From contig NOKP01000006.1 in NCBI GenBank assembly GCA_002682825.1, positions 1,550,001-1,614,000 of the forward strand: DNA of 64,000 bases. The letters are read 5' to 3'. This DNA is from Neonectria sp. B-13 (lineage: Eukaryota > Ascomycota > Sordariomycetes > Hypocreales > Nectriaceae). Positions 42,789 through 54,100 of this stretch are shown piece after piece. Under the pieces are notes generated by a model. The model worked only from the letters and a program-made list of their open reading frames with translations. It ran no database searches and had not been told where the DNA came from. How positions within the stretch are numbered: the first letter of the stretch is position 1; each line of letters begins with the position of its first letter. Made by a program: the position numbers and the translations under genes.

Positions 42789-45700
42789 CTAGCGGAGCCC
42801 CGATTCGGAGTCCTTGGGGTTGGTTGGCGGACTGACTTGGGACGATTCCTTTGCCGCTGCTGCCAAGGATTGGGAAGTCTCTGGTTTCGCGTGGCCCAAG
42901 TCGAAGGCGGATTTTCGGGCTTCCGGGTTTTGGGAGCTGCGGCTCGGGGTTGGAGGGCGCTGTTTTTTCTGTGTTTGTTGCTTGGCGTTGTTGGCCGCCT
43001 TTTTGGCCTTCGAGGCCGGAGTTGGGGCCTTTGTGGCGGTCTGCTTTCCGCGCTTTGGTGTTGCGGGAGTCGGAGGGTTGGATTTCCGCTTCCAGGTTTT
43101 CGAGGTTTTCTGGGGCGTCTGCGCAGTGCGTCTGTTAATAGGGGTGTTCTTCATTGTCTTCTTGGTCGGGGTTGAAGCTGGAGTCTCTGTTTGAGTAATA
43201 GAGCATTTCTGGCGTTTACCTTTTGCCGACGGGTCGTCTTCCTCATCAGACTCCTCTGGAGAGTCTGCGCCGGCGAAGTCGTCGGAAGACTCCGATGATT
43301 CCGCCTCGATGTCCCCAAGTAAAGGTACATTGTCCGCGACGTTCGTCTTGTAGTTGACCGTCTGAGAAAGCTGTTAGTCGGGAACCAACATCTGCGTGTG
43401 CAACACTCACCATTCGCCGTCGACCGCCTCGCCCAAGCACCTCTCGATTGGCTTCAGCTTCTTTCCGTGCCTGTTCCTCCCGTTCCGCCAGGATCCGGTC
43501 CCAGACGCTTGAGTTGATTGGCATCGGCTCGTTCTCTTCCTCAGTAGCAAGACCGTTCTCAAAGCCTGACTTATCATTGGCCCAGACTCGGGCATGCGAG
43601 AATTGGTCCCCGGCGCCCGCCTCTGCTCCCGTGGACTCCTCTTCTTCGGTACGATCTAGGAGCTTGTCAACTGAAGCAGCGTCGTAATGAATGGCCTTCT
43701 TTTCATAGTTTTCGTCAAACAACGCCTGCGCACCATGTTTGAGAATAGATTCCAGGTCATCGCCAGCAAGGTCATCGTCGTCCATGCTCTCGATCAGGGC
43801 ATGATCAAGCGCCATCTTTTTACGGCCAACTTGCATTATCCTCTCCTCCACGGAGTCTTTGGTCACCAGTTGAATGCAGAGAACCTTCTTCTTTTGCCCA
43901 ATACGGTGAGCACGAGACAGAGCCTGGATATCCTGGTGTGGATTGAAGTCGGGATCGAGGATGATGACTGTGTCTGCCGTGGCAAGATTGATGCCCACGC
44001 CGCCGGCTCGTGTCGATAGCAGGAATGCAAAGATGGGCGAGTCGGGCGCATTGAAGGCGTCGATGCGTCGTTGTTTCTCTAAGCTTCCGATTTGGCCATC
44101 AAGTCGGCGATACTCAAAACCCATACCTGTCAAGAAATCCTCCATAATGTCCAGCTGCCCCAGGAACTGACTGAAGATGAGGAGTCGATGTCCTCTTTCC
44201 TTGAGCTTGGGAAACATCGTCTCAAACAAGAGTAATTTGGACGACGCCTCCACAAGGTTGCGATGCAAGACGGTGGGGTCGTGATGCTTCTCCTCGATAG
44301 CCTCGGAATAGATGAACGGATGGCAAAGGCATTTTCGTAATTGCACCAAAATGTTGTTGAGGCTTCCCCGCTCCTTCTTGTTCATTTTGCTGTTAGAAAA
44401 CATGGCCTTGATGAGCTGGGGGTTTTTGGCCATGATGCTCTTGGCAAGCTTTTCCTGAATCACCGTCATGGTGACTGGGAGGATAATTTGAGACATAGGA
44501 GGGAGGAACTTGAGAACGCCAGCTTTGGTTCGTCGGAGGAAGTATGGCCGAATTTTCTCGTGTAGCCTTGGTAGAGTCTTCTTGTCAAGGACGCTGTATT
44601 CCACATCAAGTTTAACTGCGTCCTGTGTCTCGTCGATGAACTGGATCAAGTTGAAGAGTTCTCGTTTGTTGTTCTGTAAAGGGGTTCCTGTAAGAAGGAG
44701 TCTGAAAGGGATCTTCATAGCCCGTAGTGCGAGGTAAAGGAGATTCTGATCATTCTTCAATCGTTGACCCTCATCTACAACGAGACCTGTCCAGTTGACA
44801 GACTTGAAGAGACCTTTGGTCCGAGGGTCTGCCGCGGAATCGTATGACATGATGACCACGTGTGCCTTCATGTCGACAGAATTATTGGGGAATAGTTCGT
44901 ATTTGTAGGCGAGTTCCTGAGGTTCTTTCCCGCCGTGGTAGGTTACAACTCGCAAGTCCGGTGCCCACTGTGTAAACTCGCGGCGCCAGTTGGGACATGT
45001 GGCATTGGGAACGACAACGAGGAATGGCCAGACCTGTCATGAAATTAGTACAAGAAGCATCATTGCTCAAAAAGAATGCTTACCTTGGCTTTGTCCTGGA
45101 CCAAGGAAGTAACCAGGCCGACAACTTGGACCGTCTTGCCCAGGCCCATTTCGTCTGCCAAGACGACGCTCCGACCCGAGTGGTAGTTCCCCAGAAGCCA
45201 GTTGACTCCTTCAATTTGATATCCCATGAGCTTGCCTCGCTTGAGTCCCGCTGGTTGCTCCTCAATCTCGACGAATGGTGCCGCTTTGAATGCCTTGATA
45301 CGTTCTCGAACTTTGGCTTGCGAGTCATTCTTGAAGTATTTGCCTTCCACATACTCATAGTAAGCGTCCACAAAAGCGCTATGAATACTCCCCATATTTT
45401 GTTTCGGTGGTGAATCCCACACAACATCATCATAGCCGAGACCTTGAAATTTGATAAAGACTTTGCTGATTTTGGACATGTTGGCGAGCTCGGCCTCTTT
45501 GCTGCTGAGACGTGGAGCAGAATGATGCATCTTGACGTTGAATATGATGTCAGGTATGATGAATTCATCCGGAATCGCCTCCTTTTCGTCGGCTTTGAGA
45601 AGGTCCTCCTCCAAGTCCCGTTTTCCAAAGGAAACGCGCATCGTGGATGCTGCCACGCCGTGGATCCAGGCCCCTGGCTTCCATGTGCAATGAGCGTATG

Positions 45701-47991
45701 ACAGACTCTCCCATTTGACGAGATACTCCTTGTCATCCTCCTTGACTTGGTTGTAGGCAGGTCTGTAAGACTGCTCAAGAAGCTCACGGTCCAGAGGCCG
45801 CCAAGCGACAAGGCGATGGATTTTGTGTTTCACGGAGACACAGCCATCACATTGCCAATCGATGGAGTAGTCCTTGAGGCGCTCTGACTTGAGATCTGTG
45901 CCAATTCCATCATCGGCGGCATCGCCACCTGTTCCGGGCAAGTGCTCAACATGCCAGCCTCGATGACATGTGACGCAACGGAAGAGAACAATTTCTGCAT
46001 TGTTCAAGAGATCGGCGGAAACGGTTGTAATCGGGTCCACGCCATCGTTTTCCTCGCGAAGCTTCTCTTCTTGTCGGGCGGTTTTCTTTTCAGCGAATGG
46101 AGTGCAAGCACGGCCGTCGGTTTTACAGCCCTGGCACATGCTATGTGCTGGGGCGTTGCGGTCCCTCTTCTTGTATACGCCGACGCAGAACTTGCATTGC
46201 AATACGAAGTCGTCTTCTCCAACCTTTGTGACCAGGTGATCTCGCGCGCTGCGAAAGCCAAGGCAGTTCTTGTGATATGATAGTGTGCAGCCCTGGCAGT
46301 AGACGATTTGGCCTCGGTTCCTCGAACCCCCGCAGGTATGGCAGGCTTCCATGTGCATCGAGGCAAATGCCGAGTCAAAAGGAGGCAACTGGAAGATTTC
46401 TCTGACAGAAATGGCCTTGGGGATACCTGGCGCCTTGTCTTCGACAATATAGAACGAGTCCTCGTCCATCAGAGCGTCATCTTGCATGCTAAACTTATTT
46501 CTAGTAGACCTGACCGACCTTCGAGGTGCCTCAAATTCAATATCGGAGTCAGACTTATGTCGAGATGCCGCAGAGGGTCGTGCCCGAAGACGGCCTTGCC
46601 GTGCCTGCAATCTCTGTCGTGCTTTGCTTAGGCGGCCCTTCTTGGGAACAATGTCCGAAGTCACCATTTGGAAATCTCCATCGTCGCCGTCCGACGACAC
46701 AGGGTGAGGTTCGTGAAGCAATTCGTCCTGGTCTTGGGAATCCGCTTGACCGGCAAACGACATGTTGGTCAAGGTACGTTGTCTCGGTGGTCGTGTTCTG
46801 AGCGATCGGGTCGGGGCAGGGGGCGGAGCTGGCTTGGTGTCCTCGAGTTTGTCGAGTTCATCGAGTTCGTCGTCATCTGAGACGAGAGAGATGTGCCGAG
46901 AGCTTTGTCTAGTTGACTGTCTTGTTGACTCTCGAGAACGACGCGGACGACCGGATGTGCGCTGAGAGCGGGTAGGTTGTTCCTCGGTATCATCTTGATC
47001 GACATCCATGTGGTCCGATGAGACAGAGTTTATATCAGTATCCCACTCATCCTCTGAAACTCGCTTCCGTTTGTGATTAGACTCGGCCATGTCTCCGTTG
47101 TGTAGCCCTTCGCCTTGGCTAAACCGGACGAAAGCGGTTTTGCCGTTCTCAAGCTTGATGAGCTCGGTAAAAGAGAGCTTGCACAGAGTTAGTGAGGTTC
47201 CCTCGATTTCTTGAAGATGAAATAGAAATGATATGAAGATGTAAGGATAAGGATGGCAGGGGATGCAACGATAAAGAGATGGTAGAGATGAGAGTGATGT
47301 GTAGAAGTGAGAAGTCAGAGTGTGAGTTGCCTTCAAATAGGCAGAGCTGGCCTGTTGGAATTCGGCAGTGAATAACACAAGCCCGCATCAATAGCACCGA
47401 TCTTTGCCTTACAAAGGCTGGGGGAACTGGAGAATGATATGCGGCTTAGGGTCACGCGGAGCTCAACAGGTCCAAGCCGAGATGACTTTGACAAACAGCT
47501 GAATAGCCGGCACTGGCAGGAGGTGCGGGCACTGAAACAATAGGCTCGCAGGATAAGGTGTAGAGCACAACGGGACAGGTATTCAAAGATTTAGGAGGCG
47601 TATTCCTACTTACCAGCTCTTCCCTTCCATCTGTAAACTCAACCTGGCAGCTTATATGACCCTTCCCGTCCGAATGCTGTTCCAAGACAAGCTCGACGAC
47701 CTCGCTGCGCACGACAGCATACTCCTCGCGCTTCTCTATAGGGACCTCCGGGACGGCGACCTCGATTCGGCTAATAGGGGCTAGTTGGGGGACGAGAGCA
47801 GATTGGTCGGAAGGGCTGCCATCGAGTTGCATCTGGTCCTCCTCCTGGAAAACGATTGGGATATCCTCCTCCCGGGCACTACCAAAGTCTGCCATTAAGG
47901 CGTCCATCGACTGGTTGATAGCCGCTTCCAGGTCATTGTGATCGCCGTTGAGAGGCTCCAGAGATTCGTAGAAGTCATCCTCGCTGTCCAT
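42789..47991 (-). CDS. Mi-2/Mit1-like PHD-chromodomain-SNF2 chromatin remodeller
   Basis: Four exons (47614-47991, 45084-47177, 43411-45033, 42789-43361) encode about 1555 aa; the introns are 436, 50 and 49 nt. The first exon is easily missed because an in-frame ATG at 47090 could start exon 2 alone. Splicing joins VEFTDGREEL to LSFTELIKLENG and completes a small chromo/Tudor-like N-terminal fold. Then come a PHD-type Cys/His region (about residues 405-530: CHTCGGS, CQGC, CKFC, CVTCHRGWH), chromodomain-like segments (about 612 and 700), a SNF2 ATPase with LADEMGLGKT (about 797) and VVDEGQRLKND (about 911), and a helicase C domain with SRAHRIGQKK (about 1200). The tail is Lys/Pro-rich. Relatives such as fission yeast Mit1 and animal Mi-2 slide nucleosomes in silencing complexes. 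The DExx box reads DEGQ, not DEAH. Confidence 0.88.
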
Positions 47992-48476
47992 CGCTTGCGG
48001 CGCAACCGGGTAGTGTATCGAGGGTTCCAGGGACGTCGGCGGGGTCTGGGCGTTTTCGTCGGGTTGCGCGGGTAGTCACAGGAGCTCGGTGAGAGGCCGG
48101 AGGATCGTCAGTTGCCAGGGTACTGGAAAAGAGCTCCAGGCAGCATGTTTTGTGCAGGCAGAAAGCAATGGGAAACTTCCCTTGAATGTCGTGGAAAAGA
48201 TTCACTCCGGACTGGTTAGGGAAACGCGACTTGTGGCCAGCCCACGCGTTTGTGCCCATTAACAAAGCTGTCGCATTGTCCAGGCGATCTTGAATACCAC
48301 AGCCAATCAGGGCCCTGAATGTTGCCTCACCGCTCGCCGGGGCCCCTGTAACATCAGGCAGAAAAAGTTTAGACAATACTAGTGCGAGAACTTCACAAGC
48401 CTTCAGCAAGACAGTTGTTAATTAATACCATCCTAACACAATTATCGCTGATTTCTTACCACGAATACATTGTGCA
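47992..48476. promoter_or_regulatory. Bidirectional promoter remodeller / MRM1
   Basis: These 485 bases lie between divergent starts. A 144-codon reverse ORF (47975-48409) overlaps it and the first codons of the remodeller in another frame; it shows no domain and is treated as non-coding. Confidence 0.6.
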
Positions 48477-50930
48477 ATGCTATACCCGGCACAACTGAAG
48501 GCAGCTGCCTTGCGCCGTCCGCTTGCAACAATACTTCGTGGCAACCAAAACCCATCCCGAGTCCTGTCTCGCGCCGCAAGCCTCTCTGCAATTCATCGAG
48601 GAATACGCCAAACCGAGCGAGTCCAGTACGGCGGGCCGCGTCCTTCCGGAGACTCAACCGATCGTCAGCATGATAAACCAGGGATGAAGCCAAGGGCGAT
48701 GGAGGCCACGGGTCGGGACCGACGGGTTGCGTCGAGGTCTGCAGGTCGATCCGAGGGCAGGACGAGTGGCCGAGCATCCTTCAGTCGAGAGCCTGAGGAT
48801 GTTTTTGCATCAAAGTTCAACACTCGATCCGGTGTTGCGCCAAGAAGGGGAGGCTCCGCTGGTCGAACCCCCCGAGATGACTTGGGCCCCAGATTCACAA
48901 AAGCCATGGACGGTGCCTCTGGCTGGCGCCAGCAACAAAAGCTACAGAAGAAACTTACAAAGAAGAAGGAGGAAGAGGAAGCAGAGGACGAAGACTACCG
49001 CAAAACCCGAAGAAAGCGGTTCACCGACTCTGAGTCCTCTTTTGGCAAGAAGAGCTTGGTTTACCGACTGAAGTACGGCGATCTCAAAGAAACGGCCGCC
49101 AACCTAGACGTACAGGAATTTGTCAGACCTGTATCGTTTCGCGACGCAAAACGTGATACGACGCGAAAGGCACTCATCAACGCCAATTCTCCTTTCGACC
49201 AAGAATCCAAGAGACCGGATCTCAGAAGCGACAAAGATGAGGACAGGCAAACTGAGCGCAGAAATGATCGAGGTGATGATAGGCGACCTGAGCGCAGAAA
49301 CGATCGAGATGATGACAGGCGAACTGAGCGCAGAAGCGATCGAGATGATGACAGGCGAACTGAGCGCAGAAGCGATCGAGGTGATGATAGGCGACCTGAG
49401 CGCAGAAGCGATCGGGACAATGACAGGCAAACTGAGCGCAGAGGCGACCGTGACGGAGGAGTCCGCGGTGCCTCGTTCCGGGAGCCTGGGCGGTTCGAGC
49501 GAAGAAACGATGGTGATAGGGGATTTCGCGATGCATCAGCTTCCATGCGCCCAAGACAATCGGAACGACGAAGCGAGGGCGATCGGGAACATGGTGACGA
49601 ATGGGCCCCGGCTCATGGACGCAAGAAGGAGATGATGCCAATGACACTCAAATACACCACTGCCGCATCGCAGTTCCTATACGGGAGAAATGTTGTCAAG
49701 GCAGCCCTCGAACAAGCGAGACGGAAACTCTACAACCTCTACATCTACGGCGGTGAGAACCGAATGGACAACAAGGACAACACAACCATGACTCGACTGG
49801 CTAGGAAACACGGGGTCCCCGTCACCATTGTGCCTAACCACGAGCAACGCATCATGGACAAGATGAGCATGGGTCGGCCTCACAACGGATTCGTCCTCGA
49901 GGCATCGCCCCTTCCACAGCTGCCCATCAGGTCTTTGGGCAGATTGGAGGAGACTCCGACTCGATCGGGATTCCACGTTGAGCTGGGCTTCCAGATGAAG
50001 GAGGACGAGGCCATTAACGGGACAAACACTTTCGTCCAACGGGTCAACGATGTCATGCCGAAGCCTTTTGTCCTGTTGTTGAACGAGATCATCGACCCTG
50101 GAAACCTTGGAGCCATCCTCCGTACCGCAAGTTATCTAGGCATCGATGCTGTGGGTATTACCACTCGTGGCTCCTCGACTCTGACGCCCATCGTGCTCAA
50201 GTCAGCCGCTGGCGCTGTGGAGGAAATCTCGCTGTTCACCGTGGAGGATCCCCTCACCTTCATCGAGGAGTCAGCCAGGGCTGGATGGAGGAGCTTTGCC
50301 GCCGTCGCGCCACCAGACCGGAAACTGGTCCGAAAGCATGGCAACAAGTTCATGTCCACCGATGCGATCGAAGCCAAGAGCCCGCTCAACCAGCACCCGT
50401 GCCTCCTCATCATGGGCAACGAGGGACATGGTTTGCCCAGGGATCTCAAGGTGGCCGCTGATTATGAGTTGTCCATCCCACGATTCGTCCAAGGCCTCTG
50501 CGTGGACAGTCTAAACGTCAGCGTTGCCACTGGAATCCTGTGTCATTCCTTTGTCAAGGACGTTGAGGTTGGAGGAAAGTCCGAGGACAAGATCAAAGAG
50601 AAGAGCGTCAAGAAGGGCGTCACCGGCAAGACACAACAGATTATCGATCTGGTGGCGAAGTTGGGGTTGAAGGAGACGACGGAAGATGCACCGCAGGACA
50701 AGGAGCAAGTGACTCAAGAGGGAAAGCATGACACTACCGAAGTGAAGACGGAAGAAAAGACGGAAGAAACGACTCATGTGGAAAAGGAAAACACCATGGA
50801 AAAGAACACGGAAGAAACGACTCAAGTGGAAAGGGAAGAAACGACTGAAATGGAAAAGGAAGAGACGACTCAGGAGGAAAAGAAGCCCGAGGTCAAGAAG
50901 TCTGAGAAGGAAACAGACTTAGGCTTCTAA
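48477..50930 (+). CDS. MRM1: Mitochondrial rRNA 2'-O-ribose methyltransferase MRM1, repeat-expanded
   Basis: This is a single-exon gene of 817 aa. The basic, Arg/Ser-rich N-terminus looks like a mitochondrial presequence. The C-half has an L30e-like substrate-binding domain (about residues 395-475, from TTAASQFLYGRNVVKAAL) and a SpoU/TrmH methyltransferase domain with the three signature motifs DPGNLGAILRTA (about 531), MGNEGHGL (about 647) and SLNVSVATGI (about 678). Mrm1 methylates a conserved guanosine in the large mitochondrial rRNA. Unusual parts are six 12-residue DDRRTERRSDRD-type repeats at about residues 255-326 and a Glu/Lys/Thr-rich repeated tail (about 740-810, with EETTQVE units). 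These make it about twice the length of yeast Mrm1. The methyltransferase identity is firm; the role of the extra charged regions is unknown. Confidence 0.9.
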   Translation: MLYPAQLKAAALRRPLATILRGNQNPSRVLSRAASLSAIHRGIRQTERVQYGGPRPSGDSTDRQHDKPGMKPRAMEATGRDRRVASRSAGRSEGRTSGRASFSREPEDVFASKFNTRSGVAPRRGGSAGRTPRDDLGPRFTKAMDGASGWRQQQKLQKKLTKKKEEEEAEDEDYRKTRRKRFTDSESSFGKKSLVYRLKYGDLKETAANLDVQEFVRPVSFRDAKRDTTRKALINANSPFDQESKRPDLRSDKDEDRQTERRNDRGDDRRPERRNDRDDDRRTERRSDRDDDRRTERRSDRGDDRRPERRSDRDNDRQTERRGDRDGGVRGASFREPGRFERRNDGDRGFRDASASMRPRQSERRSEGDREHGDEWAPAHGRKKEMMPMTLKYTTAASQFLYGRNVVKAALEQARRKLYNLYIYGGENRMDNKDNTTMTRLARKHGVPVTIVPNHEQRIMDKMSMGRPHNGFVLEASPLPQLPIRSLGRLEETPTRSGFHVELGFQMKEDEAINGTNTFVQRVNDVMPKPFVLLLNEIIDPGNLGAILRTASYLGIDAVGITTRGSSTLTPIVLKSAAGAVEEISLFTVEDPLTFIEESARAGWRSFAAVAPPDRKLVRKHGNKFMSTDAIEAKSPLNQHPCLLIMGNEGHGLPRDLKVAADYELSIPRFVQGLCVDSLNVSVATGILCHSFVKDVEVGGKSEDKIKEKSVKKGVTGKTQQIIDLVAKLGLKETTEDAPQDKEQVTQEGKHDTTEVKTEEKTEETTHVEKENTMEKNTEETTQVEREETTEMEKEETTQEEKKPEVKKSEKETDLGF
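49239..49454 (+). repeat. Six 36-nt repeats coding for D/R/E-rich units in MRM1
   Basis: Six consecutive 36-nt units encode 12-residue variants of DDRRTERRSDRD. They differ mainly at a few bases (GTG/AAC, ACT/CCT and AAT/AGC codon changes). The high identity between units indicates recent expansion or homogenisation. Confidence 0.95.
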
Positions 50931-51755
50931 ACCAACATGTACCACCACACATCATGACAACACTACACACCCATGTACAATATCCAGGATCTAGTCGGCC
51001 TATACTCATGCATGAGGGATGAGCCGCGCTTATGTAGAGTAAAATCTTGTACAATAGTAGGACAGCTATGTATAGATATCCGCTTGAAGGGCATCTCGGG
51101 AGCATCTGCATAATAAATACAACTCCAAAACACTGACTGATGTTCTAATCCTCGTCTGGATCAAGGTGTGGCTGCAGACCCCGGCACTGGGCGTTGCATT
51201 CTGGAATATTACCCGTTCAGGCCGACCCAACCACGACGACAGCGTGCATGACGTCGCCAGAACTGTCCCCACGAGACCAAACCTGGACTGACTTTCGCTT
51301 TCACGTCGCATCGTCAGTGGCCCTTTTCTTGGCAAATTGACTCCGGCTCGCAACGACAAAAAGGAAGCCATTCCCAGTTCCCGGCTATTTTTCTCAGGCT
51401 ATTTTGCGCGTTTGTTCGGCGGTGAACACCACACACCACACGCAGGGCTCCAGGTTCGACCGTCGCCCAGCCACCCAATTGTTTACCAACTAGACACGAG
51501 CGGCCATGCCGCCACATCAGCAGGCAAGACATCGACGTCAGACGATTCCCCCACTGTCATGATATAGATATTTTGGAGCGAAAAGAAGCTGCTTTTTTTT
51601 CTTCACGCCGAGACAAGGCTACCAAATTCAGCGGTCCCGAGACAGTGAGCGCGTCAAGTTTGGAGGTCGCGAAAACTGGTGCAACGTCGCCAGGACTTCG
51701 AGACGGGCTGTCCAAAACACTTCGTTGGGCTGCGTCAGAATAAGACGCCGCAACC
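50931..51755. other. Intergenic region MRM1 / Cys-rich GPI protein
   Basis: This stretch holds the 3' flank of MRM1 and, over the last 400 bases, the promoter of the next gene. No coding signal or repeat is seen. Confidence 0.55.
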
Positions 51756-53088
51756 ATGAAGACCTTTTCGACGCTGTTCGCGCTCCCGACATCCCTCCTC
51801 ATCCTTATATCGCAAGTCGCAGCCGATAACTCCGCGCCAACCGCGATCAAGAAGCTCCCGCCCAGCGCCAACGACAAGCTGCTAGCCGAGCACCTCGCCT
51901 TCGCCGCCATCCCCATCCTCTCCCCCCGCGACGCAGCCGCAGCCGCCATCTCGTTCCTCGACTCGCAACAAGAAGCCGCCGACGGCACGACCCGCTACCA
52001 CCCTGCCTTCGCCCGCCACTTCGATGACACCGAGTACAACGTGCGGCGCCGCGCCGCCGAGGCGTTGGCGCTGCTGCAAAGGAGGGAGGCGTGCCCGAAC
52101 GGCTTCAACAGCTGCTCCGATATTGAGGCCTCCAACAAGTGCTGCCAGGACGGGACGTACTGCGTTGCGGTCGAAGACTCGAGCGTCGGCGGCGTCGCTT
52201 GCTGCCCTGAAGAGGCGTCCTGCGGGGGAGGTGTTGGTGCTTGTCCTTCTGGTGCGACGAGCTGCTCCGAGGAGCTCGGTGGTGGATGTTGCATCCCGGG
52301 ATACGTATGCGAGGGTCTCGGTTGTGAGTTGCCTTCATATTGCTCCGTCTTGATGTGAATACTAACTAGATCCAGGCGTCCCAAGTGCCTCCGCAACACG
52401 CAGCACAGTCGTCCAGACCTCGACTGAAGAGGCGACTCGGGTAAGCACCACCGAGCAGGCGTCCGAGTCTTCTGAGGAATCTGAGGAGCCAACTACTACG
52501 CAGAGTACCACCGAAGTAGAGACAACTGAGGCCGAGACAACCGGGGTCGAGACAACCTCGGACGAGGACACGACTTCCACCGAGACCGCCACCAGGACTG
52601 CTACCCGGACTGCCACAGGCGCAGCACCGTACCGTCCAATCTCCTCAGCGACGGCCTCAGAAACCGATAGCTCCGACACGCAGACCGGCTGTCCCACGGG
52701 CTACTACGGCTGTCTAGCCACGCACGGCGGGGGCTGCTGCCGCACCGACCGGGACTGCAATACGTACGACTGCCCGGCGCCGTCCACCACCATCGTCTCC
52801 GGCGGCGTCACCATCGTGATCCTCGCCACCGATGCGCCGCCCGCCGCCGACTCCACGTCCACCTGCGCGGACGGCTGGTTCCTTTGCGGGAGAGACGCGG
52901 GCACCGTGGCGGGGTGTTGCCCCAGCGACTACGATTGCGGCACTGCGAGCTGCTTTACCTCCTCAGCCAGCCAGACGGGCAAAGTCCAGAAGGAGTTTCC
53001 GAAAGATGACTCGGCTGCGCGGGGGAGTAGTCCGTGGGTAATGCTGGGAGGTATCACAGGAGCGCTGTGCCTCTTGGTAGCAATGTAA
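51756..53088 (+). CDS. Cys-rich, GPI-anchored surface protein of unknown role
   Basis: Exons 51756-52323 and 52376-53088 (52-nt intron, donor GTGAGT, branch ACTAAC, acceptor CCAG) encode 426 aa. A signal peptide (1-23) is followed by a helical, Ala-rich segment and then by Cys-rich modules: two in the first exon (CPNGFNSCSDIEASNKCCQ and CPSGATSCSEELGGGCC) and two in the second (CPTGYYGCLATHGGGCC and CADGWFLCGRDAG...CC). Between them is a Thr/Glu/Ser-rich stalk (about residues 200-295), likely O-glycosylated. The C-terminus has a small-residue site and a hydrophobic end (WVMLGGITGALCLLVAM), fitting a GPI anchor. Proteins of this design are common on the wall of filamentous ascomycetes. They are not CFEM proteins, and I know of no defined function. 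Confidence 0.85.
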
Positions 53089-53516
53089 AGGACAGAGAGA
53101 TGAATTCTAGAATATTGAGGACAGGCATCGTCACATACAGGTAAATATGGGCTCGAGGGAACCGGGTCGGGTCGGGCTGGGTGATGTTGGGATGAATTAT
53201 GTTTGACAAGACTATGATACCCACGTATCAAGACAATAGATGAGAGGCACCATTGTACATGGCAGACATGTGCCTAGAGTAGTAGATAGATCACGATTCA
53301 CTCGAGTAGACTCCAATTGGCACAATGTATGAACTTCGTTGCATTGGCGTAACTAGGACATTTGGTTTCCCTACAATCGATCGGCTACTTGTTCCCATCA
53401 TCCTCTTCTCGAGATGTGAATAGTCCGCTTTTACAATCTCCACCGCTCTCGGTCGTCATCGTTCATCAACATCATCAAATACGCCCCAGGGATGCGTCCT
53501 TTTCGTAGACCATTCT
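53089..53516. other. Convergent 3' intergenic region
   Basis: Both flanking genes end here. The 428 bases show no ORF with features and no repeat. Confidence 0.55.
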
Positions 53517-54100
53517 TTACTCGGGCATGTGAGAAAAGGGCTTCTCCAGGTGCTCCTGGCAGAAGGGGAGCTTGCCGACAGTCCAGATCTCGGTGTCCTG
53601 GTAGACGGCATTAGTATCATCTAGTATAATTCGAAGGTTCGTTGGGGAATAGCATCAAGGGGGGAAAACATACAGGCTTGAGCTTCTGCTTCAGCTCGGT
53701 CTCAAAGGTGCCGGCCTTGAGGGCAATGATCTCGGGGGCGGCATCGGGGTCGTGGGCGATGGGAGAGCCGCACTCGGAGCAGAAGAGGCGGTGGACGATC
53801 TTGCCCGAAGACCCCTTGGAGCCAGAATAGGTCTTGACAGGGCCGTTGATGGTGAGCTTGTCCTTGAGGACGACGGCGACGAGGGCTGGAAATAGGCGGG
53901 TTAGTCGGCGTGTACTCTTAAGACCACAAAGCAGCCACAAATGGCTATAACCCAGGGGCCTCTGTGGTTGAGCACGTACAATAGGTAGAACCGCTCTGGC
54001 GCTGGCAATCGTCGCAGTGATCGTAACCGACGAGGAGAGGCTCCTCCATGTCAACCGTGTAGGTGACGGCCTTGCAGAGGCAGTGTCCGGCGATAGTCAT
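53517..54100 (-). CDS. GFA/CENP-V-like zinc-binding protein
   Basis: Three exons (53980-54100, 53674-53885, 53517-53597; introns of 94 and 76 nt) encode 137 aa. The short zinc-binding fold is recognisable from its Cys set: GHCLCKAV at residues 5-12, YDHCDDCQRQSG at about 26-37, and LFCSECGSPI in the second exon. This is the family named after glutathione-dependent formaldehyde-activating enzyme and also found in CENP-V. Most fungal members have no proven reaction and should not be assumed to act on formaldehyde. The spliced length fits the usual 120-150 residues. The third exon supplies the ending DTEIWTVGKLPFCQ and a hydrophilic tail. Single exons would give only fragments, so splicing is essential. 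Confidence 0.88.

Noticed and set aside
47975..48409. A 144-codon reverse ORF between the remodeller and MRM1
   Set aside because: It overlaps the first codons of the remodeller in another frame and fills a shared promoter; no motif supports it.
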